Positions 40,573 to 48,765 of a stretch of 64,000 bases of DNA are shown here, piece after piece. Source of the stretch: Brevibacillus sp051967035 (GTDB taxonomy: Bacteria > Bacillota > Bacilli > Brevibacillales > Brevibacillaceae); assembly GCF_051967035.1 (NCBI RefSeq), contig NZ_JBQCKK010000006.1, forward strand, positions 124,001-188,000. The letters are read 5' to 3'. The notes under the pieces were generated by a model. It searched no databases. It was given only the letters and a program-made list of their open reading frames with translations, and was not told the DNA's origin. Numbering within the stretch: the stretch's first letter is position 1; each line of letters opens with the position of its first letter. The position numbers and the translations under genes are program-made.

Positions 40573-41808
40573 ATGGTTTGGTTTCAACAGCTGATCGCCC
40601 GCTACGACACGACGATCTGGATTCGTGTCATCGGAACGATCCTTACTACTTTTGCAGGTTTCATGCTTCGGCCGTTCCTCGCCTTCTATCTGTATGACAG
40701 GATGGACGGAGATCTGCTCGTAGCTGCGATGGTCACCAGCCTGCAGCCGTTGACGAGCATCGTCTCCGGCTTTTTTGCCGGGAGCCTCTCCGACCGTTAC
40801 GGCCGGAAGCCGCTGATGATCGCCGCTTTGGCGATTGAAGCGTTCTCGATGGCCGGATATATCTGGGCGGAATCGCTGTTTGCCTTTGCAGCGCTCACCG
40901 TTTTGAACGGGATCGGCGCTTCCTTGTTCTGGCCAGCTGCTAGCGCGCAAATCACCGACGTCGTGCCGGAGGAAAAGCGCAGCGAAGTATTCGCGCTTCT
41001 GCACACCGCGCTGAATCTCGGTGCCGCCGCCGGCCCGCTGATCGGCGTCACCCTCTATAAAATCAACCCGGCGATTGCGTTTGCCATCTGCTCCTGCATG
41101 CTGTTCGTCTACGCTCTGCTCATCCTCTGGAAGATACCGGAGACGCTGCCCGCGCACATCCGGGCACAGGCTCGTCACGCTGCTGCCCAGAGGGACAACG
41201 CTCCCCAGATGAAGCTGACCGAGCATCCTGCGCTCATCTGGATGACGCTCGCAGCGCTCCCCGTATCGCTTTTGTACTCGCAGGTGGAGATCATTTTGCC
41301 GCAGCATTTGCGCACCCAATACGCCGACTTTCTCAGCGTCTTCGCCACTCTTTTGACCATCAACGGGATTTTGGTCGTCTGTTGCCAGATTGCGATTGCC
41401 AAGTTCGCCGATCGCTTCCCTGCCCACCGGGTCATTCTCACGGCCTATTTGTTTCTGGCCTGCGTCGGCTTTGGCTACGGCTGGGCGCCTGGCTTTCTCC
41501 TTCTCGTGCTCGCCGAAGTTCTGTTTACAATTGGCGAAATGCTGTACGGTCCGCAAATTCAAAAAGCCATCTCCGTCATGGCCCCGGAGCAATATCGCGG
41601 TCGCTATTTTGCGATCTTTGGCGCGAACTGGAGCATCACGGGCACGATCGGCCCCAGTGTGGGTGCCGTCGCATTCAAAGGGATCGGGGGCGCCTTCTGG
41701 TTCTCGATACTCGGCCTGCTGCTTCTGGTCGGCGGACTTTTTCAATACCGCTTTGTCAAAAAGGCAACCCGTGCGCCGGAAGAAGGAGTCCCGTTGCTGT
41801 CGAACTGA
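40573..41808 (+). CDS. MFS-family efflux transporter
   Basis: A 12-helix major facilitator, probably a drug or metabolite exporter of the YttB/TetA-like group. The 411 residues have the loop 2-3 motif FFAGSLSDRYGRKP near 67-80 and the helix 5 GAAAGPLIGVTLY antiporter-like motif near 154. The ATG follows GGAGG. It lies just upstream of the bpsA-like gene in the same direction with a 154-base gap, so it may export the polyketide product, an inference from position. The TATAAT at 40515 may be its -10 but no good -35 is seen. Confidence 0.9.
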   Translation: MVWFQQLIARYDTTIWIRVIGTILTTFAGFMLRPFLAFYLYDRMDGDLLVAAMVTSLQPLTSIVSGFFAGSLSDRYGRKPLMIAALAIEAFSMAGYIWAESLFAFAALTVLNGIGASLFWPAASAQITDVVPEEKRSEVFALLHTALNLGAAAGPLIGVTLYKINPAIAFAICSCMLFVYALLILWKIPETLPAHIRAQARHAAAQRDNAPQMKLTEHPALIWMTLAALPVSLLYSQVEIILPQHLRTQYADFLSVFATLLTINGILVVCCQIAIAKFADRFPAHRVILTAYLFLACVGFGYGWAPGFLLLVLAEVLFTIGEMLYGPQIQKAISVMAPEQYRGRYFAIFGANWSITGTIGPSVGAVAFKGIGGAFWFSILGLLLLVGGLFQYRFVKKATRAPEEGVPLLSN

Positions 41809-41895
41809 ATGGAAACGAAATGGGCCGGGCGCTATCGCTTTTTCTGCTGCTGGCACGATCGGTTCCTGTCGTCGCGCTGAATGGCAATGAATTGG
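41799..41895 (+). repeat. Imperfect 25-bp direct repeat after the MFS gene
   Basis: A 25-base segment spanning the MFS stop codon (41799-41823) is repeated at 41871-41895 with 20 of 25 positions identical. The two copies share the core CTGAATGG-AA-GAA-TGG. It may be a remnant of a short duplication. Confidence 0.5.
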
Positions 41896-41962
41896 AATCA
41901 ATTGGAAGGGGAACCCTACTTATACACCTTATCCACTATGAAAAATCGGGAGTGAAAAGGAT

Positions 41963-43033
41963 ATGCCCCGTATTGAATCCATTGCGACAGCCGTTCCGCC
42001 GCATGAAGTATCCACGGAAGAGTCCATGCAGCTTGCCCGCCATTTTTTTCAGGACGCTTTTCCCGACATCGACCGGCTCCTGCCGATCTTTGCCCACAGC
42101 CACATTGAAAAACGGCATTTTTGCATGCCGCTGGACTGGTTCTCCAGCGACTGGCCGTTTGCCGAAAAGAACAAGCTGTACATTCAGCACGCGGAAGCCT
42201 TATCGCTTGCCGCTGCGCGAAAATGCCTGGAAAAAGCCGGACTTGCGCCGACCGATATCGATTGTCTCGTATTCGTCTCCAGCACCGGGATTGCCACGCC
42301 AAGCATGGATTCGCGCCTGGTCAACAGTCTCGGGCTGCGCTCCGATAGTACGCGCATTCCGCTGTGGGGGTTAGGCTGTGCCGGAGGAGCAATGGGCTTG
42401 TCCCGCTCCTGCGAGTACGCCGGGGCCTATCCCGGACGCAGAGTGCTGCTCATCAGCGTCGAGCTGTGCGGGCTGACTTTTATTCGCCAGGATTTGTCCA
42501 AAAGCAATCTGGTGGCGACGTGTTTGTTCGGGGACGGGGCCGCAGCCGTCGTGGTCAGCGGCGACCGTGTCCAAACCTCCCCCCGGGAAACGTCGCCCCG
42601 CATCCAGTTTTGCGATGCCCGCACCACGACATGGCCGGATACGCTCGATGTCATGGGCTGGGAGCTGACGGAGCCGGGGTTGAAGGTGATTTTCTCCCGC
42701 GACATTCCTACCTTGATTCAGACGTACATGCGCGAAAACGTAGACAGCTTTCTGGCGTCGCATGAGACGACTATCGATCGCCTGCGCCACTTTATTTTCC
42801 ATCCGGGAGGAGCCAAGGTCTTGAACGCGTACCAGGCTTCGCTCGGCATCAATGCCCAGGCCACGCGCCACTCCGAAGAGGTGCTGCGCCATTTTGGCAA
42901 CATGTCTTCGCCAACCGTCCTGTTTGTCCTGGAAAAAAGCATGGAGCAAGCCTGGGAGCCGGGAGACCGCGGCTTGGTGGCGGCGCTTGGGCCCGGGTTC
43001 AGCTCGGAGCTGCTCCTCTTGGAAGCGAGGTAG
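41963..43033 (+). CDS. bpsA: Type III polyketide synthase (BpsA-like)
   Basis: A chalcone/stilbene-synthase-fold enzyme. In B. subtilis BpsA makes alkylpyrones from long-chain acyl-CoA and malonyl-CoA. The 356 residues have the catalytic triad Cys139 (GLGCAGGAMGL), His in FIFHPGG and Asn in FGNMSSPT. The product is inferred from the neighbour, a BpsB-like methyltransferase 6 bases downstream. Length is normal for the family. Confidence 0.93.
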   Translation: MPRIESIATAVPPHEVSTEESMQLARHFFQDAFPDIDRLLPIFAHSHIEKRHFCMPLDWFSSDWPFAEKNKLYIQHAEALSLAAARKCLEKAGLAPTDIDCLVFVSSTGIATPSMDSRLVNSLGLRSDSTRIPLWGLGCAGGAMGLSRSCEYAGAYPGRRVLLISVELCGLTFIRQDLSKSNLVATCLFGDGAAAVVVSGDRVQTSPRETSPRIQFCDARTTTWPDTLDVMGWELTEPGLKVIFSRDIPTLIQTYMRENVDSFLASHETTIDRLRHFIFHPGGAKVLNAYQASLGINAQATRHSEEVLRHFGNMSSPTVLFVLEKSMEQAWEPGDRGLVAALGPGFSSELLLLEAR

Positions 43034-43039
43034 GGGGCG

Positions 43040-43564
43040 ATGCTCTTTTTCGTCGCGGTGATGGCCGCGGTTTGCCTGCAACGCTTCTGCGAATTGATGC
43101 TGGCTGCGCGAAACGCCCGCTACGTGCGCGCCAGAGGAGGCGTCGAGGTCGGCGCCAGCCATTACAAATACATCGTGCTTCTGCATCTTTGCTTTTTTGT
43201 CAGCCTGGTGACGGAAGTAGTCGCTACAGGCAGTGCTTTCGCGCTTCCTCCGTGGTGGGCGTATTGCTTTGGCCTGTTTTTGGCGGCACAGCTGCTCCGC
43301 TACTGGTGCATCCTGAGTCTTGGCAAACGGTGGAACACGCGAATTCTGGTCATTCCAGGCGAAGAACCACTCCGGCGGGGACCGTACCGCTTGCTTCGCC
43401 ATCCGAATTACGTCGTCGTGGCGATCGAGCTGTTTACCCTCCCGCTGACGTTTTCCGCCGTGCATACGGCCATCGCCTTTACGCTCCTGAACGCCTGGCT
43501 GCTGCTGCGCGTGCGTATTCCGCTGGAAGAAAAAAGCGTGTATGAAGGCGAAGAATCGCCATAA
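43040..43564 (+). CDS. bpsB: Isoprenylcysteine-methyltransferase-like protein (BpsB-like)
   Basis: In B. subtilis BpsB (YpbQ) O-methylates the alkylpyrones made by BpsA. The 174-residue membrane protein has four to five hydrophobic segments and the ICMT motif RGPYRLLRHPNYVVV near 114-128, followed by a Glu-containing C-terminus (RIPLEEKSVY). It follows bpsA by 6 bases and ends at a terminator. Function is by analogy. Confidence 0.9.
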   Translation: MLFFVAVMAAVCLQRFCELMLAARNARYVRARGGVEVGASHYKYIVLLHLCFFVSLVTEVVATGSAFALPPWWAYCFGLFLAAQLLRYWCILSLGKRWNTRILVIPGEEPLRRGPYRLLRHPNYVVVAIELFTLPLTFSAVHTAIAFTLLNAWLLLRVRIPLEEKSVYEGEESP

Positions 43565-43597
43565 AAAAAGTCTATGGCACCAGCCACAGACTTTTTT
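43563..43597 (+). terminator. Intrinsic terminator after bpsAB
   Basis: AAAAAAAGTCT-TGGC pairs with GCCA-AGACTTTTTT, loop ACCA, one mismatch, T-run at 43592-43597. Confidence 0.88.
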
Positions 43598-43678
43598 CCT
43601 GTTTACAGGTTTACGATGGGACGAATGGAGGAAAAGAAAAGGAATACGTTACTATAAGTCCCGTGAGGTGGAGCCAGC

Positions 43679-43999
43679 GTGAACCGAATCCATATCGTAG
43701 AGCCTCTGGAAGCAAAGCGCATCATCGTGCGTGACTTCCTCAGCCTGATGAAGACCTTGCCCAATCAGGACGATGCCGCCAGCGTTCAGACATTTCTCCG
43801 CTACCTGCAAAGCTTGCTCAGAATCAAGCAGGTCATCCCGCCGATGGTCGAAATCATGACGCTCATCAAAACGGACAAGCCGATCCTCTACCATTCCGCT
43901 CGTCGCTCCATTCTGTCCTCCAGCAATTTGCACATGCTTTTCCAGATTGAAATGGATGTGGAACTGGCACAGAAGAGACTCGCGCAGTACGATCAATAA
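43679..43999 (+). CDS. Hypothetical protein, conserved size, all-helical
   Basis: A 106-residue protein starting at GTG (GTGAGGTGGAGCCAGC upstream contains a moderate GAGGTGG). It is mostly helical: VEPLEAKRIIVRDFLSLMKTL, then ASVQTFLRYLQSLLRIKQVI and a C-terminal helix. No signal peptide or membrane segment. I do not recognise it. It is convergent with the aminopeptidase, with a 15-base gap and no terminator. Confidence 0.68.
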   Translation: MNRIHIVEPLEAKRIIVRDFLSLMKTLPNQDDAASVQTFLRYLQSLLRIKQVIPPMVEIMTLIKTDKPILYHSARRSILSSSNLHMLFQIEMDVELAQKRLAQYDQ

Positions 44000-44014
44000 T
44001 CGTCCGGGCGGGGG

Positions 44015-45127
44015 TTACTTCAGGTTTTCCGGATTGAGTCCGTCCAGCTCGGGAATGACAAAGCGGCCGTCTTTGCGGATCAGGACGCCATCGAACCAGA
44101 TTTCTCCCCCGCCCCACTCCGGACGCTGGATGGAAACCATATCCCAGTGAATCGACGACTTGTTTCCGTTGTACGCCTCATCGTAGCATTGGCCGGGCGT
44201 GAAGTGGAAGCTGCCGTCGATTTTTTCGTCGAACAGAATGTCTTTCATCGGATTGCGGATAAATGGGTTGACCCCGATCGCAAACTCGCCGATGTAGCGC
44301 GCGCCCTCGTCGGTATCGAGAATGTCGTTCAGTCTTTGGCTGTCGTTGGCGGTCGCCTCGACGATTTTGCCGTCGCGGAAGGTCAGGCGAACGTTTTCAA
44401 ACGTAAAGCCATGGTACGGCGTAGGCGCATTGTGGGTAATCGTGCCGTTGACGGAGTTTTTCACCGGAGCCGTATACACTTCCCCATCCGGGATGTTGCG
44501 CAGACCCGCACATTTGACCGCGGGGATGTCTTTGATCGAAAACGTCAGATCTGTACCCGGTCCGACCAGACGGACTTCATCTGTGCGGTTCATCAGGTCA
44601 ACCAGGCTGTCCATCGCCTTGTCCATTTTCCCATAATCCAGATTGCACACCTGAAAGTAAAAATCTTCAAACGCTGCCGTAGACATGTTCGCCAATTGAG
44701 CCATGGACGGGTTCGGGTAGCGGAGTACCACCCATTTCGTTTTGGGCACGCGGACATTCAAGACGGGCAGCTCGTACAAGCGGGAGTACATGCCCAGCTT
44801 GTCTCCCGGAACATCTGCCAGCTCATTAATATTGTCGGCTGCGCGGATGCCGATATAGCCTTGCATGTTTTCCATGAGGGCCACTTCGTTTTCCGCCATG
44901 ATTTTCAGTTGCTCCTCGTTGCAATTCATCGCGATTTCACGGCTGACGGCCGGATCGATCTGCTGGACATACGGACTGCCGCCCGCCTTGTAAATCTCGC
45001 GGATCAGGGCAGATATCAGTTCAGGCGTCTTTCCTTTGGCGTTAATCAGGATATTTTCCCCTGGCTGTACACGGACGGAATAGTTCACCAGGTTATAGGC
45101 CAATTGCTCCAAACGAGAGTCTCTCAT
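44015..45127 (-). CDS. M29-family aminopeptidase (AmpS/PepS-type)
   Basis: A metal-dependent aminopeptidase with broad specificity, cytoplasmic. The 370-residue protein has the conserved block EGARYIGEFAIGVNPFIRNPMKDILFDEK in two parts near residues 266-294 and HFTPGQCYDEAYNGNKSSIHWDMV near 300-323, which carry the Glu, His and Asp metal ligands. Length agrees with AmpS of B. subtilis. I start at the ATG at 45127; the GTG three codons upstream is closer than 4 bases to AGAAGGG. A TTGATA-18-TATAGA pair upstream could be its promoter. Confidence 0.94.
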   Translation of the reverse strand: MRDSRLEQLAYNLVNYSVRVQPGENILINAKGKTPELISALIREIYKAGGSPYVQQIDPAVSREIAMNCNEEQLKIMAENEVALMENMQGYIGIRAADNINELADVPGDKLGMYSRLYELPVLNVRVPKTKWVVLRYPNPSMAQLANMSTAAFEDFYFQVCNLDYGKMDKAMDSLVDLMNRTDEVRLVGPGTDLTFSIKDIPAVKCAGLRNIPDGEVYTAPVKNSVNGTITHNAPTPYHGFTFENVRLTFRDGKIVEATANDSQRLNDILDTDEGARYIGEFAIGVNPFIRNPMKDILFDEKIDGSFHFTPGQCYDEAYNGNKSSIHWDMVSIQRPEWGGGEIWFDGVLIRKDGRFVIPELDGLNPENLK

Positions 45128-45226
45128 GCGTGACACACCCTTCTCATATTCTGATCGTTCCCTTGTATTTTTGTCGATAAATCTCTATAAGTCAATAAAA
45201 TTACATTTATCAAATAAACAAAGCAA

Positions 45227-45266
45227 CCAAGCCAGCTTAGTGCCCTCAGGCGAACAAGCTGGCTTG
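45227..45266 (-). terminator. Long perfect hairpin, probable terminator of the DUF4025 gene
   Basis: A 12-bp perfect inverted repeat CCAAGCCAGCTT / AAGCTGGCTTGG with a 17-base loop lies 23 bases after the stop of the small gene. On the minus strand it is followed by TTGCTTTGTTTATTT, a T-rich but interrupted tract. Confidence 0.6.
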
Positions 45267-45288
45267 GCTGTCGGTGTCAATCGGTCGG

Positions 45289-45456
45289 CTATTCGTGCTT
45301 CTCTCCGTCCTCGACTGTCCCCGTCTTGTACATATCGCTCACCTGCTCCTGTGTAGCCGTCAATCCGCTTGCTTCCTCATCCCCCTGCTTCCAGGCAGCT
45401 TCTCTCTGCCCTGTCTCGCCTATTGGCTGAGTGGGGCGGCTGTCACGCTCTGTCAT
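45289..45456 (-). CDS. DUF4025-like small protein (YozQ type)
   Basis: A 55-residue hydrophilic protein, start MTERDSRPTQ, with the segment SGLTATQEQVSDMYKTGTVED, which by eye resembles the DUF4025/YozQ motif (GLATTHEQVSD-Y-EGT). AGGAGGAAGCGAGG sits ideally before the ATG. A hairpin follows the stop. Function unknown; YozQ-type proteins are small and found in spore formers. The family match is recalled, not searched. Confidence 0.75.
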   Translation of the reverse strand: MTERDSRPTQPIGETGQREAAWKQGDEEASGLTATQEQVSDMYKTGTVEDGEKHE

Positions 45457-45604
45457 CCTCGCTTCCTCCTTCTCGCTCTTTTCGGTTAGTGTGCGCCAGG
45501 CGCTCCCGATCTAGCCATAGATTCGAAAGCGGCTGCGCCCAGCCATTGGCGTCGCCTGCATCGCCCTTCTCCCGGATGAGCGTCTTGCCGCATGCGCATC
45601 GGTA

Positions 45605-45641
45605 CAAAAAAAGACGCCCTGCCCCTTGCGGCAAAGCGTCT
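45605..45641 (-). terminator. Intrinsic terminator after the repeat-protein gene
   Basis: AGACGC..TGCC pairs with GGCA..GCGTCT and is followed on the minus strand by seven T (45612-45606), 10 bases after the stop of the secreted protein gene. Confidence 0.9.
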
Positions 45642-45650
45642 GTCTTGTCA

Positions 45651-46286
45651 TTATTTGTCTTTGTCAGCCGAAACATCAGGAACCATCAAGGACCAGCCGG
45701 TTCTGTTGGTCACATCTTGAGTGGCATTGCGCCCTATGACGATGCTTTCATCTTCTTTTGGCAAAGCGGCCCAGCCACTGTTCAACGCTTGAACGACCTG
45801 GAAGTTGTTCGTCGAAACGAATTCATCTTCCACTGGCATCGCCTTCCAGCCACCGTTGGACGTCTGCACGATTTGATAGCGGTTCGTCGAAACGAACTCA
45901 TCTTCTGCCGGAAGCGCCATCCAACCGCCGTTTGTCGTTTGCACGACCTGATAACGATTCGTGGAGACAAACTGGTCTTCTGCTGGCAAGAGGGACCAGC
46001 CGGACGCAGAGGCTGCGTCAGCAACCACTTGCCCGTTTACGAAAACATACTCGTCTTCTCCGGGCAGTTTGACCCACGCTCCTTGTACAGTGCTTGCGGT
46101 TTGCGGCTGCCCAACGGCTGGCGCAGGAGCCGGTGCTGCTGTCGTGGTTTCAACGGCTGGTGCAGGCGTTGTCGCGGAAGCTTCCGTTGCGTTTGCGGAA
46201 GCGTCTTCCTGCGCACAGGCTGCCTGCGTAAACAGCGCTGCTCCGAGGATCAACGAACTCATCATCAGTGTGCCGCTTTTTTTCAT
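45651..46286 (-). CDS. Secreted protein with five 25-residue repeats
   Basis: A 211-residue exported protein; no family recognised. Residues 1-26 are a Sec signal peptide (MKKSGTLMMSSLILGAALF, cleavage near ACA-Q). Residues 27-65 are Ala/Thr/Pro-rich linker. From residue 71 there are Trp residues at 71, 97, 122, 147, 172 and 198, i.e. a 25- to 26-residue period, with a consensus GWxxLPxEDEFVSTNxYQxVQ. The repeats are nearly identical in the middle. Upstream MarR gene is 63 bases away in the same direction, so joint regulation is likely. A terminator follows. Confidence 0.85.
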   Translation of the reverse strand: MKKSGTLMMSSLILGAALFTQAACAQEDASANATEASATTPAPAVETTTAAPAPAPAVGQPQTASTVQGAWVKLPGEDEYVFVNGQVVADAASASGWSLLPAEDQFVSTNRYQVVQTTNGGWMALPAEDEFVSTNRYQIVQTSNGGWKAMPVEDEFVSTNNFQVVQALNSGWAALPKEDESIVIGRNATQDVTNRTGWSLMVPDVSADKDK

Positions 46287-46349
46287 ATGTGTACACTCCC
46301 ATTCCCGTGGTACACACCTTGCCCGCTGAAATGTCCCCTGAAGGCAACG

Positions 46350-46778
46350 CTACATGCATTGCTTCATTTTCCGCAAAAAGTACGTAAACTGCTCCAGTTC
46401 TTCGTCGCTCAGGTTTTCCAGCAGTTTTCCCACCAGTGCTCTTCTCTGGCACAAAAGCCCCTCCAGCATGGGGATAGCCTTTTGCGACAACGTAACCCAT
46501 ACGACTCTCCGATCCAGCTCGTCGCGAACCCGGTCGATGTAACCGGCTTTCACCAGCCGATTGAGCGCAATCGTAGTGGCACTGTTGGATTGCTTCAGAA
46601 TAGTCGCCAGTTCGGAAACTGTGCTTCTTCCCTTTTGATGAAGCACTCGCAGCAAGATAAATTGTTTGGGACTTACCAGGTCCGCTTCCTCCAGCCAATG
46701 GCTGATAAAAAAGCGGGCCATCTCGACGAATGCTCGATCCAGTTCCTCAATTTTACTGGCGCGGGACATGTCGCTCAC
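46350..46778 (-). CDS. MarR-family transcriptional regulator
   Basis: A winged-helix repressor of 142 residues. The DNA-binding region is typical (LLRVLHQKGRSTVSELATILKQSNSATTIALNRLVKAGYIDRVRDELDRR in parts, about 43-92), with the beta-wing DRRVVWVTLS. It starts at GTG with TAGGTGATGTT upstream. Its promoter has operator-like repeats over the transcription start. The effector is unknown. The secreted repeat protein is the immediate downstream gene. Confidence 0.92.
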   Translation of the reverse strand: MSDMSRASKIEELDRAFVEMARFFISHWLEEADLVSPKQFILLRVLHQKGRSTVSELATILKQSNSATTIALNRLVKAGYIDRVRDELDRRVVWVTLSQKAIPMLEGLLCQRRALVGKLLENLSDEELEQFTYFLRKMKQCM

Positions 46779-46816
46779 AACATCACCTATTTTCAGAAAG
46801 TAAATAATATAAGTAC

Positions 46817-46944
46817 TTTTACTATAAAACTATATAGTGTACGTACCGGAAGATCAATAGACCTTCCAAAATTATTTCTTTCCTCGAAAGATATGTAGGA
46901 GCCCGGACAAAGTGTTTACCACTTAATATTTTTACTATAAAACT
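46817..46944. repeat. 15-base direct repeats, candidate MarR operators
   Basis: TTTTACTATAAAACT occurs at 46817-46831 and 46930-46944, 113 bases apart, both in the MarR-lepB intergenic region (46779-47169). Each copy is an imperfect palindrome. The first covers the likely MarR transcription start. An AAGTG/CACTT inverted repeat lies at 46910-46924. The rest of this 390-base gap holds only the two promoters listed. Confidence 0.7.
46829..46857 (-). promoter_or_regulatory. Promoter of the MarR gene
   Basis: Minus strand: TTGATC (46857-46852), 17-base spacer, TATAGT (46834-46829). The -10 touches the first 15-base repeat. Confidence 0.7.
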
Positions 46945-47055
46945 TATTGACAACATTATCTTACCGCAAACAGGAAAAACTGACAATAGGCGAAGGTGGC
47001 AAAATCGTGACAGCGCCTTTTCCTTGCATCCCCCCATTTATTTCCTTGAATCGTA

Positions 47056-47085
47056 TTCCGTATCGGTTCGTATTGCATGTATAAT
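47056..47085 (+). promoter_or_regulatory. Probable lepB promoter
   Basis: TATAAT at 47080-47085 with a weak -35 (TTCCGT, 47056-47061, spacing 18), about 85 bases before the start codon. Confidence 0.5.
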
Positions 47086-47169
47086 AGAGGGGCAGTCCCC
47101 GGCGCCGGGCGTTCTTTGTCTGCGGCAATCGTCTTGCCAGCGAAACCATCTACATAGGAGATCAAGTCA

Positions 47170-47730
47170 ATGGAACCAACCAACCGTACAGCGAAATGGA
47201 AAACCGAATTGCTCGACTGGTTCAAATCATTTGTGTTGATTGGCAGTTTGACCGCCTTCATCTACGTGTTCGTCATGGCCCCCTACGTCGTGCAAGGGCG
47301 CTCGATGGAAAGCACGCTGCATGACCGCGAACGGGTCATCGTCAACAAAGCGATTTACTACCTCAAAGAGCCAAAGCCGGGCGATATCGTGATTATTCAT
47401 CCGGATGCAAGCGGCGACAACTGGATCAAGCGCGTCATCGCTGTCGCGGGAGATACCGTGGAAGCGAAAAACGATCAGGTGTACGTCAACGGTCAGCCTC
47501 TCCAGGAAGAGTATTTGACCCAGAACAAGCTGCAAGCGGCAGCGGCTGGCGTGACCCTGACCGAAGACTTCGGCCCCGTTACCATTCCGGAAGGCTGCAT
47601 TTTTGTAATGGGAGACAATCGCAACAACAGTATGGACAGCCGGGTTATCGGGCCTGTCAAGCTCGATCATGTGGTCGGTCGAGCAGAAGCGGTCTACTGG
47701 CCGCTGACACAGATCCGCGTGCCGCACTAA
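47170..47730 (+). CDS. lepB: Signal peptidase I
   Basis: Removes Sec/Tat signal peptides at the outer membrane face. The 186-residue protein has one N-terminal transmembrane helix (about 21-37), the catalytic Ser45 in GRSMESTL and Lys87 in WIKRVIAVAGD, and the box E MGDNRNNSMDSR. The length fits the Bacillus SipS/SipT type. TAGGAGATC precedes the ATG. Bacillota usually have several paralogues. Confidence 0.97.
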   Translation: MEPTNRTAKWKTELLDWFKSFVLIGSLTAFIYVFVMAPYVVQGRSMESTLHDRERVIVNKAIYYLKEPKPGDIVIIHPDASGDNWIKRVIAVAGDTVEAKNDQVYVNGQPLQEEYLTQNKLQAAAAGVTLTEDFGPVTIPEGCIFVMGDNRNNSMDSRVIGPVKLDHVVGRAEAVYWPLTQIRVPH

Positions 47731-47767
47731 CCGTTTGCTGCATCGTCTTTGCAGCCGCAAGCCGCAT

Positions 47768-47804
47768 AAGAGAAAGCCGCTCTGCACGCGAGCGGCTTTC
47801 TCTT
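47768..47804. terminator. Bidirectional terminator between lepB and the VanY-like gene
   Basis: A perfect 15-bp stem (47768-47782 with 47790-47804), 7-base loop, with a T/C-rich run in both directions. Confidence 0.92.
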
Positions 47805-47812
47805 TTCCTCTT

Positions 47813-48652
47813 TTATTTTTGCGCGGTGGCGTTCTGGGACAAGTAATCCTCCAGCGTAAGACCTGCCGCCATGATCTCCTGCGCCATTTCTTTTCCCACG
47901 TAGCGCAAATGCCATGGCTCGTAGGCGTAGCCAGTCGTGTCTTCCTTGCCTTTCAAATAGCGAATGACGAAGCCGTACTCCGCACAATGCTCCGCCAGCC
48001 ATTTTCCTTCCGGCATTTCGCCAAACGACTCCTCCAGCCTTGTTTTCGCATCCGCCCCCGACACGTCCATGGCCAATCCGGTCTGATGCTCGCTTTTTCC
48101 CGGGACGGCGCTGTACGCAGCAGCATGCTCCGCGCCCTGGGTTTGCACATACGTTTCATACAATGATTTTTGCGTCTTGTACGAGCGATAGCCGGAAACG
48201 GCATACAGTTCGATGCCGTCCTTTCCCGCGGCTGCAAACAAGGCTTCCAGCGCTTGTGCCGCCTCTTGGCGCATCAGCCGTTTTTCTACTTTTTCATCAA
48301 ACGAAAACGGCACGTTCGGCTCCACCAAGTCAGGCGGGATGTAGTCAGCTGGCAGCGCCCGCTTCTTGTTCACGACAACGGCGAGATCGGTCGGGTTCGT
48401 CACCGTCGGGACTCCATTGACGTCCTGGATCGTTTCGGCCAGCGATGCCTGCCTCAGGCGAGGCGATCCTCCTTGCGTTGGCTCTGTTGCCTGCGTTTTC
48501 GTCCCGTCTGTCGCTGTTGCCGGATTTTCCGTCGGCTGGGACTGCTGGTTAGAAGCCAGCAACCCTTCCAGCGAGGGGGCTTCGCATCCACTGAGCAGGG
48601 CGATGGATAGTGCGGCGACGATCGCAAGACAATTGGTGCGATTCTGATTCAT
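47813..48652 (-). CDS. VanY-type D-alanyl-D-alanine carboxypeptidase lipoprotein (M15B)
   Basis: A zinc peptidase that trims D-Ala from peptidoglycan. The 279-residue protein begins with a lipoprotein signal (lipobox LSGC, Cys about residue 23), a Ser/Thr/Gln-rich linker to about 80, then the M15B domain with YAVSGYRSYKTQ, the zinc motif SEHQTGLAMD, and EPWHLRYVG. The ATG at 48652 follows GGAGG; a ten-residue upstream extension is rejected. It may shape the cell wall or spore cortex. Confidence 0.93.
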   Translation of the reverse strand: MNQNRTNCLAIVAALSIALLSGCEAPSLEGLLASNQQSQPTENPATATDGTKTQATEPTQGGSPRLRQASLAETIQDVNGVPTVTNPTDLAVVVNKKRALPADYIPPDLVEPNVPFSFDEKVEKRLMRQEAAQALEALFAAAGKDGIELYAVSGYRSYKTQKSLYETYVQTQGAEHAAAYSAVPGKSEHQTGLAMDVSGADAKTRLEESFGEMPEGKWLAEHCAEYGFVIRYLKGKEDTTGYAYEPWHLRYVGKEMAQEIMAAGLTLEDYLSQNATAQK

Positions 48653-48765
48653 GATGATCCTCCTGGTTCCATACAGACACATACGTTCTGCTTTACCTTA
48701 CCATGGAGTGAGACGAAAAAAAAGGACGGATGGTCACGCTTTTGTTTTGCTTGTGCTTGCTTCTT

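Noticed and set aside
45443..45676. Minus-strand 77-codon frame with CAC motif (RCACGKTLI)
   Set aside because: It runs through the terminator of the secreted protein gene and overlaps the better-supported small gene; no ribosome site at its start.
46947..46952. Perfect TTGACA in the MarR-lepB gap
   Set aside because: No -10 at 16-19 bases on the plus strand.
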